In this document: positions 7,911 through 18,072 of the stretch, piece by piece
Layout: the number at the start of each line of letters is the position of its first letter
Position numbering within the stretch: the first letter of the stretch is position 1
Assembly (NCBI RefSeq): GCF_004745865.1
Contig: NZ_SRKZ01000004.1
Span: 434,001-498,000 of the forward strand
Direction of reading: 5' to 3'
Length of the DNA stretch: 64,000 nt
Origin: Hymenobacter wooponensis
GTDB taxonomy: Bacteria > Bacteroidota > Bacteroidia > Cytophagales > Hymenobacteraceae
The notes under the pieces: model-generated
The model's input: the letters and a program-made list of their open reading frames with translations, nothing else
Told to the model about the DNA's origin: nothing
Databases searched by the model: none
Position numbers and translations under genes: made by a program

Positions 7911-9179
7911 TTAGTGCAGTAACTCATTCTGCACGGGTTGTTGCACTGCATCGGTGTTTGCGGGAGCCAGCAGCGGTTTTTCGGTGGTGATGTCCTTGGT
8001 TTCTGGTACGCTGAACCAGTAGAACAACAGGCCTAGCACGGCAATACCAGCCAGAGAAACAAACCCAGTAGCATAGCCAAAGTGCTTGACGATGTAGCCG
8101 GCCAAAATGCTGCTTAGTGCGGCTGCTAGGCCTATGGCCGAATACACCACGCCCTGCAGCAGGTTAAACCGGCCGGTGCCTTTACTCAGGTCGGCAATCA
8201 TTAGAATGCTGACTACTCCAAATATGCCCGCTCCTAGGCCATCCAAGAGCTGAATGGCGGTCAGCATGTAAGGATTGGCGATAAAGGCAAACAGCAAGGC
8301 CCGGACAGGCAGCAGCAGAAAGGCCACGAACATGATTTTCTTGCGGCCATTCTCGGCATTGCGACCGGCGAAAGACGCCACAAAAACCATCACGCCCTGA
8401 GCAATAATGATGGCGGCCGACAAATACAGGGAGGAGTTTTCCTTATCCAACAGTCCCATTTTCTGGCCTACCAAGGGCAACATGGCCCCGTTGGCGAGGT
8501 GGAACAGGGCCATAGCAATGGTAAACACTAGGATGCTGCGGTTCGTGAACAGCGACTTGATGCCAGCCGTGTTCGGGGCTTGGGTGGTGGTGCCGGCTCC
8601 GCGGGCTACTTCGTGGTCAATGTCCTTTTCCTGAATGATCAGCACGCCCACAATCAAGGCCACGCACTGAAAAATGGAGAAATAGAAGATGCCTTCGTAG
8701 GAAATAAACCGGCCAATCAGCCCCGCAATAATAGCGGCCAGCATGTTGCCGAGGTGGTTGAAGCTCTCGTTTCGCCCAATGCGCTTGTCTAGCAGCGCAT
8801 GCCCCACCATGCCCAGCGTAATAGCAGCCACGCACGGCGCATACACCGACTGCGTGAGTCCCACCACCGCCTGCGACAGAAAAATGGGGTAGAACTTGGC
8901 GCTGAGCACTACTACCAAGCAGCACACTGCAATAACCACAGAAGCCGCCATCAGCAGCAGACGCTTATGCCGGGTACGATCGATGAGGGCGCCTGCCGGG
9001 GCCTGCACCAGAATGCCTACTAGGCCAGGTACGGCAATAACCAGCCCTATTTCATCGGGCTGCCAATTTCTGACGGTGAGCAGGTATACCGATAGGTACA
9101 CGCCTACTCCGTCCTTCACATCGGCCATTAACAGATTAACCCAATCCAGCCCCCGCAAGCTGCGCACTGATGCTTCCAT
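7911..9179 (-). CDS. major facilitator superfamily transporter
   Basis: A 422-residue, 12-helix MFS protein. The N-half has the loop motif GALIDRTRHKRLL between helices 2 and 3 (the MFS D-R-x-x-R/K motif) and begins RSLRGLDWVNLLMADVKDGVGVYLSVYLL. The centre has a charged loop (QEKDIDHEVARGAG) before the second six helices. The substrate is not evident; the N-terminal sequence resembles permeases often placed near small-molecule export or resistance genes. An alternative ATG lies at 9209; I prefer 9179 because family similarity starts there. It is divergent from the serine hydrolase at 9437. Confidence 0.88.
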   Translation of the reverse strand: MEASVRSLRGLDWVNLLMADVKDGVGVYLSVYLLTVRNWQPDEIGLVIAVPGLVGILVQAPAGALIDRTRHKRLLLMAASVVIAVCCLVVVLSAKFYPIFLSQAVVGLTQSVYAPCVAAITLGMVGHALLDKRIGRNESFNHLGNMLAAIIAGLIGRFISYEGIFYFSIFQCVALIVGVLIIQEKDIDHEVARGAGTTTQAPNTAGIKSLFTNRSILVFTIAMALFHLANGAMLPLVGQKMGLLDKENSSLYLSAAIIIAQGVMVFVASFAGRNAENGRKKIMFVAFLLLPVRALLFAFIANPYMLTAIQLLDGLGAGIFGVVSILMIADLSKGTGRFNLLQGVVYSAIGLAAALSSILAGYIVKHFGYATGFVSLAGIAVLGLLFYWFSVPETKDITTEKPLLAPANTDAVQQPVQNELLH

Positions 9180-9436
9180 ACCTCCCTTGGTTACACTCCT
9201 CACCTCCAACTACGGCGCTTGGGGGCGTGGGTACGCTAGGGCTGAGGTAGGCTCAACCTTTGAATATGGTTACTTCTCAGCTGTATTCTGCGGGTAACTC
9301 AAGCGCGCCAGTGAGCTAGAAATAGGCTTGGCCCACGTGTGATAGGCAGCGCTTTCAAACTTATATTAGCCAGCATATATACTACTGATTTGCAAAGACC
9401 TATCTTCCAGCAAGTGAACGTTAACTTATTCTATCC

Positions 9437-11323
9437 GTGAGAAAGCTATTTCTGCTGCTAGCGTTGCTAAGTGCCGCTGCCCCGAGTTTTGCCCAAGCCA
9501 CCCGACCCAAGCCAGTTCCTAGGCCAATGGCCACTATGCAACAGCTCACCGACTCTATTGAGCACATTATGCGGCGGGAGCATATACCTGGCCTGATGCT
9601 GACCATTATCTCACCCGACTCGTTGCAGCGCTTTGTGGGTGGCCTAGGCTTGGCTGATGTGGAGCACCAGAAGCCCGTAACGCCCAACACGCTCTTTCGC
9701 ATTGGCTCCGTCACGAAAACCTTTGTGACGGTGGGGCTGATGCAGCTGGTTGAGCAAGGTAAACTCAGCCTTAATGATGAAGTACGGAAACTGGCGCCCG
9801 AAATTCCCATCGATAACCCGTGGGAGGCCACTGACCCCGTGCGCGTGGTGCACGTGCTAGAGCACACCGCCGGCTTCAACGACATGCAGGCCAACCACGT
9901 GTACAACACCACCGATACCGACCTGCCGGGAGCCACCTCAGTGCAGTTATTCCGAAACGAGTTGCGCTGCCGCTGGCGCCCCGGTGAGCGAATGTCGTAC
10001 TCTAACCCCGGTTATGAAGTAGCGGGCTATCTGCTGGAGAAGATCAGCGGGCAATCGTACCAAGACTACCTAACGCAGCATCTGCTGCGCCCCCTGGGCA
10101 TGCCTGATGCTACGCCAGCGTTGCGACCCGCTAGCAACTCCAAGCTGGCTCAAGGATATTCCTATGAGGCGGGAGGCTACCGCCGCCTCCCCTTACTACC
10201 CATTTATGCCGGGCCTGCTGGCTCCATGAGTGCCTCTGCCGAAGATATGGCCCACTGGGTGGAGTTCTTTCTGCACGATTTCCGGGCGCCCGATGGCACG
10301 GCACTGCTCCGGCCCGCCAGCCTCCGGGAGATAGAAACGCCGCACAGCCCCCTCGAGGCCAGAGCGGGCCTGCCAACTGGGTACGCCCTAGCCAACTCGC
10401 TGATAAACTGGAAGGGGAAGACCTCCTTTCGGGGCCATAATGGGGGCATTGAGGGGTTCATCTCCACCTTTGCCTACAACCGCGCGCTGGGCATGGGCTA
10501 TGCGATGTCCAATAATGGCGGGCAAAGTCTCAGCACCATTGAAAAGCTGGTTCGGGAGTTTCTGTTGCGCCAAGCCCCAACAGCAGCAGTGCCTGTCCCG
10601 GCACCTCTTAACGTAGCCGCCGTAACGCCTTATCTAGGCCACTACCAGGACGCGGCTCCCCGCAACCAGCTCTTCGGCCTGGGCGATTACCTGCTCGGCG
10701 ACAAGCAACTGGTACAGCGGGGGCAGTTGCTCCTGCTGCAGCCTCTCTTCGGTGACGCCGATACGCTGCTGCCCGCTAGCGCTCTCACCTTCCGTCGGCC
10801 AAACCATGTTTTGCCGAGCGCCGTGCTAACCCGTGACCGGGAGGGGCAGCGCATGCTGGTGCTCTCTGGCAGCTATTACCAAGAGGCCAGCGCCACTTGG
10901 TGGTGGGTGCGCCCGGCGTTGTTTGGCCTGAGCCTACTGCTGATTCTAACATCGAGCCTTGCCGGGCTGGTGTGGCTCATTTATGCCTTGCGGCGGCAAC
11001 TGCCACGTGCCCAGGTGCTGCCCCGCCTTCTGCCACTACTGGCCACCACGGCCCTAGTCACCACCATTGTAGCTTTTGTGAGTTTGGCTAATCACATCTG
11101 GTATGCTGGCAATTTCACTACCCAAACTGCGCTGCTAGCCCTAGCCCCACTGGCTTTTGTGGTCTTTACCTTGGCCGGACTCCTGCTCACGGTGCGAACT
11201 TTTCGTCGGTTCCGCAGCCGGGCAGTGGCCTGGTATTTACTGCTCACGTACGGCGCGCTGAGCTGGCTGGCAGTAGTGCTGACTTCCTACGGCTGGATGA
11301 GCCTGCGACTGTGGGGCGTATAG
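9437..11323 (+). CDS. beta-lactamase-family serine hydrolase with C-terminal membrane domain
   Basis: The protein starts with a Sec signal peptide (MRKLFLLLALLSAAAPSFAQ). Residues ~35-380 form a class C beta-lactamase/PBP4*-type domain with the nucleophile motif SVTK (S91, K94), the YSNPGYEVAG Tyr motif, and the HNGG block (FRGHNGGIEGF) in place of KTG. The C-terminal ~130 residues hold about four transmembrane helices, as in YbbE/PbpE-like membrane-tethered hydrolases. Such enzymes act in the periplasm on peptides, D-amino-acid compounds or esters; true beta-lactamase activity is not implied. The start is GTG at 9437, giving an immediate signal peptide. Confidence 0.87.
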   Translation: MRKLFLLLALLSAAAPSFAQATRPKPVPRPMATMQQLTDSIEHIMRREHIPGLMLTIISPDSLQRFVGGLGLADVEHQKPVTPNTLFRIGSVTKTFVTVGLMQLVEQGKLSLNDEVRKLAPEIPIDNPWEATDPVRVVHVLEHTAGFNDMQANHVYNTTDTDLPGATSVQLFRNELRCRWRPGERMSYSNPGYEVAGYLLEKISGQSYQDYLTQHLLRPLGMPDATPALRPASNSKLAQGYSYEAGGYRRLPLLPIYAGPAGSMSASAEDMAHWVEFFLHDFRAPDGTALLRPASLREIETPHSPLEARAGLPTGYALANSLINWKGKTSFRGHNGGIEGFISTFAYNRALGMGYAMSNNGGQSLSTIEKLVREFLLRQAPTAAVPVPAPLNVAAVTPYLGHYQDAAPRNQLFGLGDYLLGDKQLVQRGQLLLLQPLFGDADTLLPASALTFRRPNHVLPSAVLTRDREGQRMLVLSGSYYQEASATWWWVRPALFGLSLLLILTSSLAGLVWLIYALRRQLPRAQVLPRLLPLLATTALVTTIVAFVSLANHIWYAGNFTTQTALLALAPLAFVVFTLAGLLLTVRTFRRFRSRAVAWYLLLTYGALSWLAVVLTSYGWMSLRLWGV

Positions 11324-11415
11324 GCTCCAGCAGGCTCAACAGAGGAAAACATTTCGTTCTTATCTGACCTTAGGCCAGTGCTTGCGTATTCCTGTTCACA
11401 CTAAACCTTGTGATA

Positions 11416-12294
11416 ATGAATACGGAACAGAACGAACCACGCCCCACCAACAGCGAAATCAACCCTAAGCCCACCGCCTACCCCACCAGCCAGGAAAGCA
11501 TGAAAGAGCAGCCCGACTGGGATATGTCGAGCTACCAGCCGGCGGGTAAGCTTAAGGGTAAAGTGGCGCTCATTACCGGTGGCGACTCCGGCATCGGGCG
11601 GGCAGTGGCCCTGGCCTACGCTATGGAAGGCGCCGATGTAGCCGTCATTTACCAGACCAACGCTGAGGATGCGGCCGTTGTAGGCCGGGCTGTGGAGGCG
11701 CAGGGCCGCAAGTTTCTGGCCATTCAGTGCGATGTACGCTCCGCAGATGCCTGCCGCGAGGCCGTGCGCCAGACCTACGCCGAGCTGGGTGGGTTCAATA
11801 TCCTGGTGAACAATGCCGCTTACCAGATGGGCTATGAGAACTTCGAAACTATTCCGGAGGAAAACATCCACCGCACCTTCGACACCAATATCAAGGGCTA
11901 CATTTTCATGGCTCAGGCCGCCATACCCTTCCTCAAGGAGGGCGACGCCATTATCAATACGGGTAGCATTGTGGGGCTCGTTGGTAACCCCCACCAGATA
12001 GACTACGCCTCTACCAAAGGGGCTATCCACACGTTCACCAAGAGCCTGGCGGCCTATCTGGGCGAGAAGAAGATTCGGGTGAATGCCGTACTGCCCGGCC
12101 CCATCTGGACGCCTCTCATTCCTGGCACCATGCTGGAGGAAGACCTCAAGAAGTTCGGTGATTCTACCATGTTAGGCCGCCCCGGCCAGCCGGAAGAGCT
12201 GGCTCCGGCCTACGTGTACTTTGCCTCCCAAGATGGCAGCTACTCTACCGGCAGCTTGCTGGAAGTAACTGGTGGCATGCCTAAAGGCAGCTAG
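11416..12294 (+). CDS. SDR family oxidoreductase (general-stress type)
   Basis: This NAD(P)-dependent short-chain dehydrogenase has a ~45-residue N-terminal tail (PTAYPTSQESMKEQPDWDM...), then GKVALITGGDSGIGRAVA (nucleotide-binding TGxxxGIG), NILVNNAAYQ, GSIVGL, and the catalytic YASTK (Tyr-x3-Lys). The tail and overall 290-residue length match the YhdF/GSP39/YdaD-like group associated with general stress in other bacteria. An in-frame GTG lies at 11410; the ATG at 11416 is preferred. It lies about 100 bp upstream of a second SDR in the same direction. Confidence 0.9.
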   Translation: MNTEQNEPRPTNSEINPKPTAYPTSQESMKEQPDWDMSSYQPAGKLKGKVALITGGDSGIGRAVALAYAMEGADVAVIYQTNAEDAAVVGRAVEAQGRKFLAIQCDVRSADACREAVRQTYAELGGFNILVNNAAYQMGYENFETIPEENIHRTFDTNIKGYIFMAQAAIPFLKEGDAIINTGSIVGLVGNPHQIDYASTKGAIHTFTKSLAAYLGEKKIRVNAVLPGPIWTPLIPGTMLEEDLKKFGDSTMLGRPGQPEELAPAYVYFASQDGSYSTGSLLEVTGGMPKGS

Positions 12295-12400
12295 TACCCT
12301 CCACCAGCTAGCGCCCAAACCAGTGCTACGCCCCAGTTCTGCTCACTTGCGCAGGGCTGGGGCAACTGGCCTACTCGTCCCACTACAATTGTCTTCAGCT

Positions 12401-13390
12401 ATGAAAAAAACATCTCTGCGTGGCGCCACCGTAGTCATTACGGGTGCGTCCAGCGGTATTGGCCGCGCTACAGCCCTCTCGTTTGCCCGCCAAGGTGCTA
12501 CCCTAATTTTAGCTGCCCGCCGGGCTAAAGTGCTGGCCGAGGTGGCCATTGAATGTGAACGAGCCGGTGCTGCCCGCGCCAAGCCCGTGCCCACCGATGT
12601 AACCGACAACGCCGCCGTGCAACACTTGGTAGACGTAGCTCAGCACTTTGGCGGTGGTCATATTGATATCTGGATTAATAATGCCGGTAGCGGAGCTGTA
12701 GGCCGTTTTGAGGAAGTACCGGTAGAAGCCCATGAACAGGTAATACGTCTTAACCTACTAGGCTACTTATATGGCGCACACGCTGTACTACCCTACTTCC
12801 GGCACCAAGGCTGGGGCACACTTATCAACGTTATCTCGCTTGGTGCTTGGCTTCCGGAGCCTTACACGGCTTCTTACAGCGCTAGCAAGTATGGTCTACG
12901 AGGCCTCATGGACACGCTCCGGGCAGAGTTAAGCAACGAGCCCCATATTCACGTTTGTGATGTGCACCCCTCTTACATTGACACGCCCGGGTTTCAGCAC
13001 GGCGCCAACTATATCGGCCGTGTTATCAAGCCGGCTCCACCCGTATTTCCGGCGCAAAAAGTAGCCGACACTATTATAGCCGTAGCTAAACACCCCCGGC
13101 GCGCCACCATGGTAGGCTGGCCTGCCTACGCCATGCGCTGGTCTTACGCGCTGGCTCCTGGCCTAGTGGGCAGGCTGAGCCGGCGCCTTTTCGATACGTA
13201 CTTCCGCCAGGCTGAATCCGCGTCCATTTCCGAAAACAGCTTGTTTGAGTCACGGGCTGCTCCTTACGGCAACGGCATTTCTGGTGGTTGGCGCCGCCCA
13301 GCTAAGCCCCGCAACGGCCAATGGATAGGAGTAGCTGTAGCAGTGGGTGCTGCGCTAGGCCTCCTTGCTTGGCAGCGCAAGAGCGTGTAA
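12401..13390 (+). CDS. SDR family oxidoreductase with C-terminal membrane anchor
   Basis: A 329-residue short-chain dehydrogenase: GATVVITGASSGIGRATALSF at the N-terminus (Rossmann TGxxxGIG), DIWINNAGSG, and the catalytic YSASKYGLRG. The last ~25 residues (GVAVAVGAALGLLAWQRKSV) are hydrophobic and end with basic residues, so the enzyme is probably tail-anchored in the inner membrane. The ATG at 12401 was chosen; the longer open frame from 12272 overlaps the preceding SDR. The substrate is unknown, and the pairing with the other SDR suggests joint expression. Confidence 0.88.
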   Translation: MKKTSLRGATVVITGASSGIGRATALSFARQGATLILAARRAKVLAEVAIECERAGAARAKPVPTDVTDNAAVQHLVDVAQHFGGGHIDIWINNAGSGAVGRFEEVPVEAHEQVIRLNLLGYLYGAHAVLPYFRHQGWGTLINVISLGAWLPEPYTASYSASKYGLRGLMDTLRAELSNEPHIHVCDVHPSYIDTPGFQHGANYIGRVIKPAPPVFPAQKVADTIIAVAKHPRRATMVGWPAYAMRWSYALAPGLVGRLSRRLFDTYFRQAESASISENSLFESRAAPYGNGISGGWRRPAKPRNGQWIGVAVAVGAALGLLAWQRKSV

Positions 13391-14008
13391 GTGCGTTGTG
13401 CCGTTAGAAAAGATGATCATCATGCATGGCAAGTGCAGGGTTGCTTACGAAGAAAACACAGGCCTAGCTCAAATACTCATCTATTTTTCATTTACCAACC
13501 CTAGCCATTACATCCTCACCCACAGCCATTTATTTAACATAGAACCATCACTTTAAGCGAAAGCCTGCGTGGGCCAAATCGTGCACGCAGGCTTTGGCAT
13601 TCTATTCCGATGATTAGTTCAGTTAGTTCATCTGGCTAGCTTTCAGAAAGGCTTCTTCCTAAGCAAAAATACCTTTCTTTGCACGTAGAATTCCCTTTCA
13701 GATTATGGGCTGTTTGTTGCTATGCGTGCTGCACTTGCGGATTTTTCACGTTTCGCTTAGCCATCAGCAATACAACCTTACATCCTCAATCAGCCCTTTA
13801 TTTTAGGAGCCTATCAAACCCCTGCACGCTAGCCAGGCGTATGTAGGCCTCTCCTTTTTCAGCTTAAAACTGCGCGCTGTTCTCCTGTAGTTGGGCAGTA
13901 ACCTGCATCTTTATTAGTACGTTCTGCTTGCTCCCATCTTCTCCCCTGTTTTAATCTGCTTCGCTTGCGGCCGGCATTGCCTACACTGAGCGCCAGATTT
14001 CTTCTGCT
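13391..14008. other. intergenic region before the polysaccharide locus
   Basis: No convincing gene; the longest frames (13412-13556 and about 13705-13806) lack family features. It contains the hairpin at 13561-13594 and probably the promoter of the glycosyltransferase at 14009. Confidence 0.4.
13561..13594 (+). terminator. probable terminator after the SDR pair
   Basis: Arms aagcctgcgtg (13561-13571) and cacgcaggctt (13584-13594) form an 11-bp stem. Only three T follow, so termination strength is uncertain. Confidence 0.5.
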
Positions 14009-15190
14009 ATGAATTTTGTCTTTGTCAGCTTACAGCGTATCAATACAGACCGCGAATCTACCTCTACCAATTTGGCGCGGGAGCTTGCTCGGCAAAACCA
14101 TAACGTGCTCTATGTTAACTCGCCCGTTAATCGCAAAGACTATTTTATTGCCCCTGAGTCGCCTTTTGTAGCGGCTCACTTACAGGCTATTAAATCTAAG
14201 GCGGCCCCGTTGCAAGAGCTAGCGCCCCACCTATGGGTGCTGTATCCAACTCAGCCTCTTGAGTCCTTTAACTGGGTGCCCTCTACGCCCCTGTTTTTGT
14301 GGCTGATTAAATTTAACAACCGGCGGTTTGGTAAGGAAATCCAGAAAGCGGTGCAGGATCTGGGCTTCGACGACTACATCCTGGTGAATGACAAGGATAT
14401 CTTCCGCAGCTTCTACCTCAAGGAAATACTCAATCCGCGCAAGTACGTTTACATGGACCGCGACTATACCGTGGGGGCGCCCTACTGGCTCCGCCATGGT
14501 CCTAGCCTAGAGCCCGCACTCATGCGCAAAGCCGATGCTGTAGTCTGCAACTCTCTCGACTTTACCAAGCGCGCCCAGTTCTTCAACCCCAACAGCTTCT
14601 ATATTGGCAACGGGTTTGATGTAGCCCAATTCAACATTTCGCATTCGGCCTCGGTGCCCTCTGACTTGAAGCGCATTCCTGGGCCCCGCATTGGGTATGT
14701 TGGCGCCCTCATCACGCTACGCCTCGATCTTAATCTCTTGATTGAAGTGGCCCGGGCCCGGCCTAACTGGAGTTTCGTCTTGATTGGCACGGAAGACGAG
14801 GCCTTCGCCCTAAGCACCCTGCACAAATTGCCTAACGTATTTTTTCTGGGCTACAAACACACCCGCGAAGTTCCTGCTTACCTACTGCACTTTGATGTGT
14901 GCATCAACCCTCAGGTACTCAACGACTTTACCCGCAGCAACTTCCCACTGAAAATTTTGGAGTACTTGGCGCTGGGCAAGCCCGTGGTAGCTACCGAAAC
15001 AAACACCATGAACGAGGTATTTGCCGAGCACACTTACCTGGCAACCGGTGCGGCCGAATACCTGGTTCAGATTGATAAAGCGCTGGCAGAAGACAACGAA
15101 GCATTAGCTCAGAAGCGCGTGGACTACGCTAAGAAATTCAGCTGGGAACACATTGCTAAGCTGTTTATTCAGCACTTGCAAACACTGTAG
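14009..15190 (+). CDS. family 4-type glycosyltransferase
   Basis: A 393-residue GT-B glycosyltransferase. The N-domain carries NTDRESTSTNLARELARQ and a GADAVVCNS-like exit (MRKADAVVCNSLDFT). The C-domain has GPRIGYVGALITLRLDLNLL, WSFVLIGTED, LPNVFFLGYKHTREVPAYLLHFDVCINP and the nucleotide-sugar-binding end NFPLKILEYLALGKPVVAT (conserved Glu in LEYLA). It transfers a sugar from a nucleotide donor in the cytoplasm. It is the first gene of the surface-glycan region; the sugar is not predictable. Confidence 0.88.
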   Translation: MNFVFVSLQRINTDRESTSTNLARELARQNHNVLYVNSPVNRKDYFIAPESPFVAAHLQAIKSKAAPLQELAPHLWVLYPTQPLESFNWVPSTPLFLWLIKFNNRRFGKEIQKAVQDLGFDDYILVNDKDIFRSFYLKEILNPRKYVYMDRDYTVGAPYWLRHGPSLEPALMRKADAVVCNSLDFTKRAQFFNPNSFYIGNGFDVAQFNISHSASVPSDLKRIPGPRIGYVGALITLRLDLNLLIEVARARPNWSFVLIGTEDEAFALSTLHKLPNVFFLGYKHTREVPAYLLHFDVCINPQVLNDFTRSNFPLKILEYLALGKPVVATETNTMNEVFAEHTYLATGAAEYLVQIDKALAEDNEALAQKRVDYAKKFSWEHIAKLFIQHLQTL

Positions 15191-15258
15191 GCCTCTTCAG
15201 AGCACTCTTATTTCTGGCAGCATCGACCGAAGCAAGAGGTGCCCGCGGTGCGCTAGGG

Positions 15259-16206
15259 CTAGTAATGCTGCTCTGCGTAAGCCAAGAGCTCGGCCTCGGT
15301 TTTGGCGTGGTAAATAGTAGCCCCCGACAGCTTGGGGAAGATGGTAGTGAACTCCTGCAAAGCGTGCTCTACCCCGCGTTTTGAAAAAATAATATTCTTC
15401 CCGCCGAAGTAGCTGGCCAGCGTAGCCGTGCCGCCGTGTACTGAAATGAAGGCTGATGCATTGGCGTACACGAGCAATTGGAAATGATTGAAGCTATTAA
15501 CCGAAGCCCGGTGCTCTTGGTACAAGTCTTCCATTAAAAGAACCTCGGGGTGTTGCTTTCTAAGCCAATCGTGCTCGTTCAACTCTAATATTTCACTGTT
15601 ATCCAGCACAATACTTGAAGCTGAAGGACGGTTGTATAGTATCTGATATTTTCCGCTTAGGGTAGCAATCAACGTATCCAGCACCTCAATGCTGAAATAA
15701 TTGATTGGGGGTTGCCCCCACTCGATATTAAACTTATTGGCAATAACCAGTATCGGCTTCTCGTACACGAACACCTCATTCTGATAAGTGGCCTTGAGGG
15801 GCACGGGTGCCCATTTCCGATAGTCGAAGGAGTTGCAGTGCGTCATGTTCGGAATCTCGTAGCTCTCGTCATTCGATTCCCACTCACGCTCCGCAAACTT
15901 CTCTTGGTGGCTGGGGCTAAAGAAGTACAGCTCGCGCGTATTCGTGCAAGAAGCGGTGCGTAGCAGCGTACCATTTAAGTGATGCCAATAAGCAAACGGC
16001 AACACAAATAGCAGCTCCTGCTGAAACTCGCCGTGGTACTCTATCACCTTATATGGAGTCTTAACTACTGTATCCTTAACTACATACTTCGTCTGTAATA
16101 GCCGGGCGTAGTAATTGTCGCGAATAAAATAATGGTTATCACCGCTGACCTGACGGTTTTTGAGGATTGAATACAACCGCAGCAACCTCAGAACTATTCG
16201 CTTCAT
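15259..16206 (-). CDS. uncharacterised protein of the polysaccharide locus, possibly GT-B-like
   Basis: A 315-residue protein without a firmly recognised family. The C-terminal part (SFNHFQLLVYANASAFISVHGGTATLASYFGGKNIIFSKRGVEHAL) resembles the donor-binding half of GT-B glycosyltransferases or polysaccharide-processing enzymes, with a His-Gly-Gly loop. No signal peptide or membrane helix is seen, although the N-terminus is basic. Its position between two glycosyltransferases supports a role in glycan assembly. A TATCTTTG box lies about 110 bp upstream (16320-16313). Confidence 0.6.
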   Translation of the reverse strand: MKRIVLRLLRLYSILKNRQVSGDNHYFIRDNYYARLLQTKYVVKDTVVKTPYKVIEYHGEFQQELLFVLPFAYWHHLNGTLLRTASCTNTRELYFFSPSHQEKFAEREWESNDESYEIPNMTHCNSFDYRKWAPVPLKATYQNEVFVYEKPILVIANKFNIEWGQPPINYFSIEVLDTLIATLSGKYQILYNRPSASSIVLDNSEILELNEHDWLRKQHPEVLLMEDLYQEHRASVNSFNHFQLLVYANASAFISVHGGTATLASYFGGKNIIFSKRGVEHALQEFTTIFPKLSGATIYHAKTEAELLAYAEQHY

Positions 16207-16956
16207 ATGGGCTTGATGATAATCGAAGGGCGTAGGCCACCTACCCGCTGAGCTTGCGAGCTGGGAGCAGCTGGGGCGGCGAGAAGAAGCACTTACTTCC
16301 TGGCTTTAGGCGCAAAGATATAGGTAAAGGCCGCCTACTGAGGGATGATGGCTCAGCAATGCTCGATAGTAAGGTAGTGGCCTAGGCCTAGTTATTTGGG
16401 TGAAGTAATGTAGAGAAGCCTAACTTTAGGTAAGCTTCTCGTCGGCTGAGTTGCTCCCGTTTTCGCCTGCCTCTCGCAAGCATACTTTTAGCAGAGCACT
16501 AAGTTACTTAGGCCCGAAGGTCTTACGGACTTAGATCGTAGGTGCAATAATAAAAGCGCATCTATTCGTACGATTAAGAACTGTAAGGAATGCTTATACA
16601 ACTCGGCAGAACATTTTCTATTCTAACTCAAATAATAGATTTAGGAGCAATTTGCTGGTTCATAAGCCAGGCTATTCAGTTCTCAATCAACTCAGTACAA
16701 TATAATTTTCACGCTATTTTACTGTCTTAAAATTATTATCCATCTATTAAATCCAATAGCTGAGCGGTTTATTACAATATAAATTTAGGGTAACTTGCCC
16801 AACCAAAAAGCCCAAGCAAAAGTATGAGGGGTGCTGATGTGGTTTGGGAAAGCGTTAACTGTAATTGCTAGTACCATTGTAGTAAGCCTGCTATATCAAT
16901 AACCCTTAACAGCTACTCCCGCGCAACTTCAGCTCTTTTTATTGTTGCGAACTGAC
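16207..16956. other. long AT-rich intergenic region
   Basis: About 750 bp without a supported gene. The part from ~16540 to 16860 is clearly more AT-rich than its surroundings, as expected for a promoter-dense or transferred segment. It separates a minus-strand gene from the plus-strand GT2 pair. Confidence 0.45.
16313..16320 (-). promoter_or_regulatory. Bacteroidota -7 box candidate
   Basis: Minus-strand TATCTTTG matches the TAnnTTTG consensus exactly and lies about 107 bp upstream of the gene starting at 16206. No good TTTG -33 element is at the usual spacing. Confidence 0.4.
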
Positions 16957-17937
16957 ATGTCCCGAATTCCTGCGTCACCCCCAGCTATAGCACCGCTCGA
17001 AACATCAGTAGCTCGACCCTTATGGTCGGTTATGATTCCGGTTTATAACTGCGCGAATTATCTGCCCGAAACTCTACACAGTGTGTTGCAGCAGCAGTTG
17101 CCGGAACATCTCATGCAGATTGAGGTCATTGACGATGCTAGTTCTGATGCAGATGTTGAAGAGATTGTCAACCGAATCGGACAGGGCCGCGTCACCTATT
17201 ACCGCCAGCCCGAAAACGTGGGGAGCCTGCACAACTTTGCCACCAGCATCAACCGCGCCCGCGGCCAGCTTGTGCACCTCCTGCACGGCGACGACCGGGT
17301 TCGGCCGGGGTTTTACCAGGAGCTGGGCGACCTATTTGAACACTACCCGGAAATAGGGGCTGCATACTGCCGATTTGGCTACATTGATGAGGTAGGCAAG
17401 CCTAAGCACGATCAATCGCCGGAAATGCAACGGCCTGGCATCCTCAATAACTATTTGCTGCGCATTAGCGAGAACAATCGAATTCAGTACGCTGCTATTG
17501 CCGTAAAGAGAGAGGTATACGAGCGGTTGGGCGCATTTTTTGGTACTACATACGGCGAGGACTGGGAGATGTGGGTGCGCATTGCCCGTAACTATCCCAT
17601 GGGGTATACCCCTAGCGTTCTGGCCGAGTATAGGCACCATACAAACTCTATCTCGGGCAATAAGCACGTGTATGGCGAGTACCTGCTGGATTTAGCTACC
17701 GTGATGGGCCACATCCAGCACCACCTTCCCCTCAGCGACCGGGAGCCCGTGCTCAAACGCTCCAAGAAGTTTTACAGCCACTACGCCATTCGGCAGGCCA
17801 ACAACCTCTGGCACCTGCGGCACGACAAAGATGCCACGTTCAAATATATCCGGCAGGTCTTGCATATGCACCAAGACCCCGTTCTGTATTATAAGATTTT
17901 GAAGCTGCTGGTAAAAGTTGCTATAAACAAGCGCTAA
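16957..17937 (+). CDS. family 2 glycosyltransferase (copy 1 of a tandem pair)
   Basis: A GT-A fold glycosyltransferase: PLWSVMIPVYNCANYLPETL (donor-binding start), IEVIDDASSD, the DxD-type HLLHGDDRVRPGF metal site, and a downstream acidic block GEDWEMWVRIARNYPMGY that supplies the catalytic base region. The frame could start at TTG 16942, but the ATG at 16957 (MSRIPASPP) aligns with the start of the neighbouring paralogue. It is about half identical to the gene at 18073. Confidence 0.88.
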   Translation: MSRIPASPPAIAPLETSVARPLWSVMIPVYNCANYLPETLHSVLQQQLPEHLMQIEVIDDASSDADVEEIVNRIGQGRVTYYRQPENVGSLHNFATSINRARGQLVHLLHGDDRVRPGFYQELGDLFEHYPEIGAAYCRFGYIDEVGKPKHDQSPEMQRPGILNNYLLRISENNRIQYAAIAVKREVYERLGAFFGTTYGEDWEMWVRIARNYPMGYTPSVLAEYRHHTNSISGNKHVYGEYLLDLATVMGHIQHHLPLSDREPVLKRSKKFYSHYAIRQANNLWHLRHDKDATFKYIRQVLHMHQDPVLYYKILKLLVKVAINKR

Positions 17938-18072
17938 TACCCGTTGGAACTGGCCTAGGCCACCCACCTACGTATGGCCGTATACGGCAGCAAACCTTAT
18001 GCTTTGGTAGCGCTTACTAGTGTTGCGCTACTTTATACCACCCTACGCACGTAGTGCTAGCTCTGCCCCACC

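Noticed and set aside
9437..11323. serine hydrolase as a true class C beta-lactamase
   Set aside because: HNGG replaces KTG and a membrane domain is fused, as in PBP4*/esterase-like proteins rather than AmpC.
11401..12030. 209-codon frame antisense to the first SDR
   Set aside because: Shadow of a well-supported SDR; no recognisable domain.
13365..13556. 63-codon frame after the membrane-anchored SDR
   Set aside because: It overlaps the SDR end out of frame and lacks any family feature.
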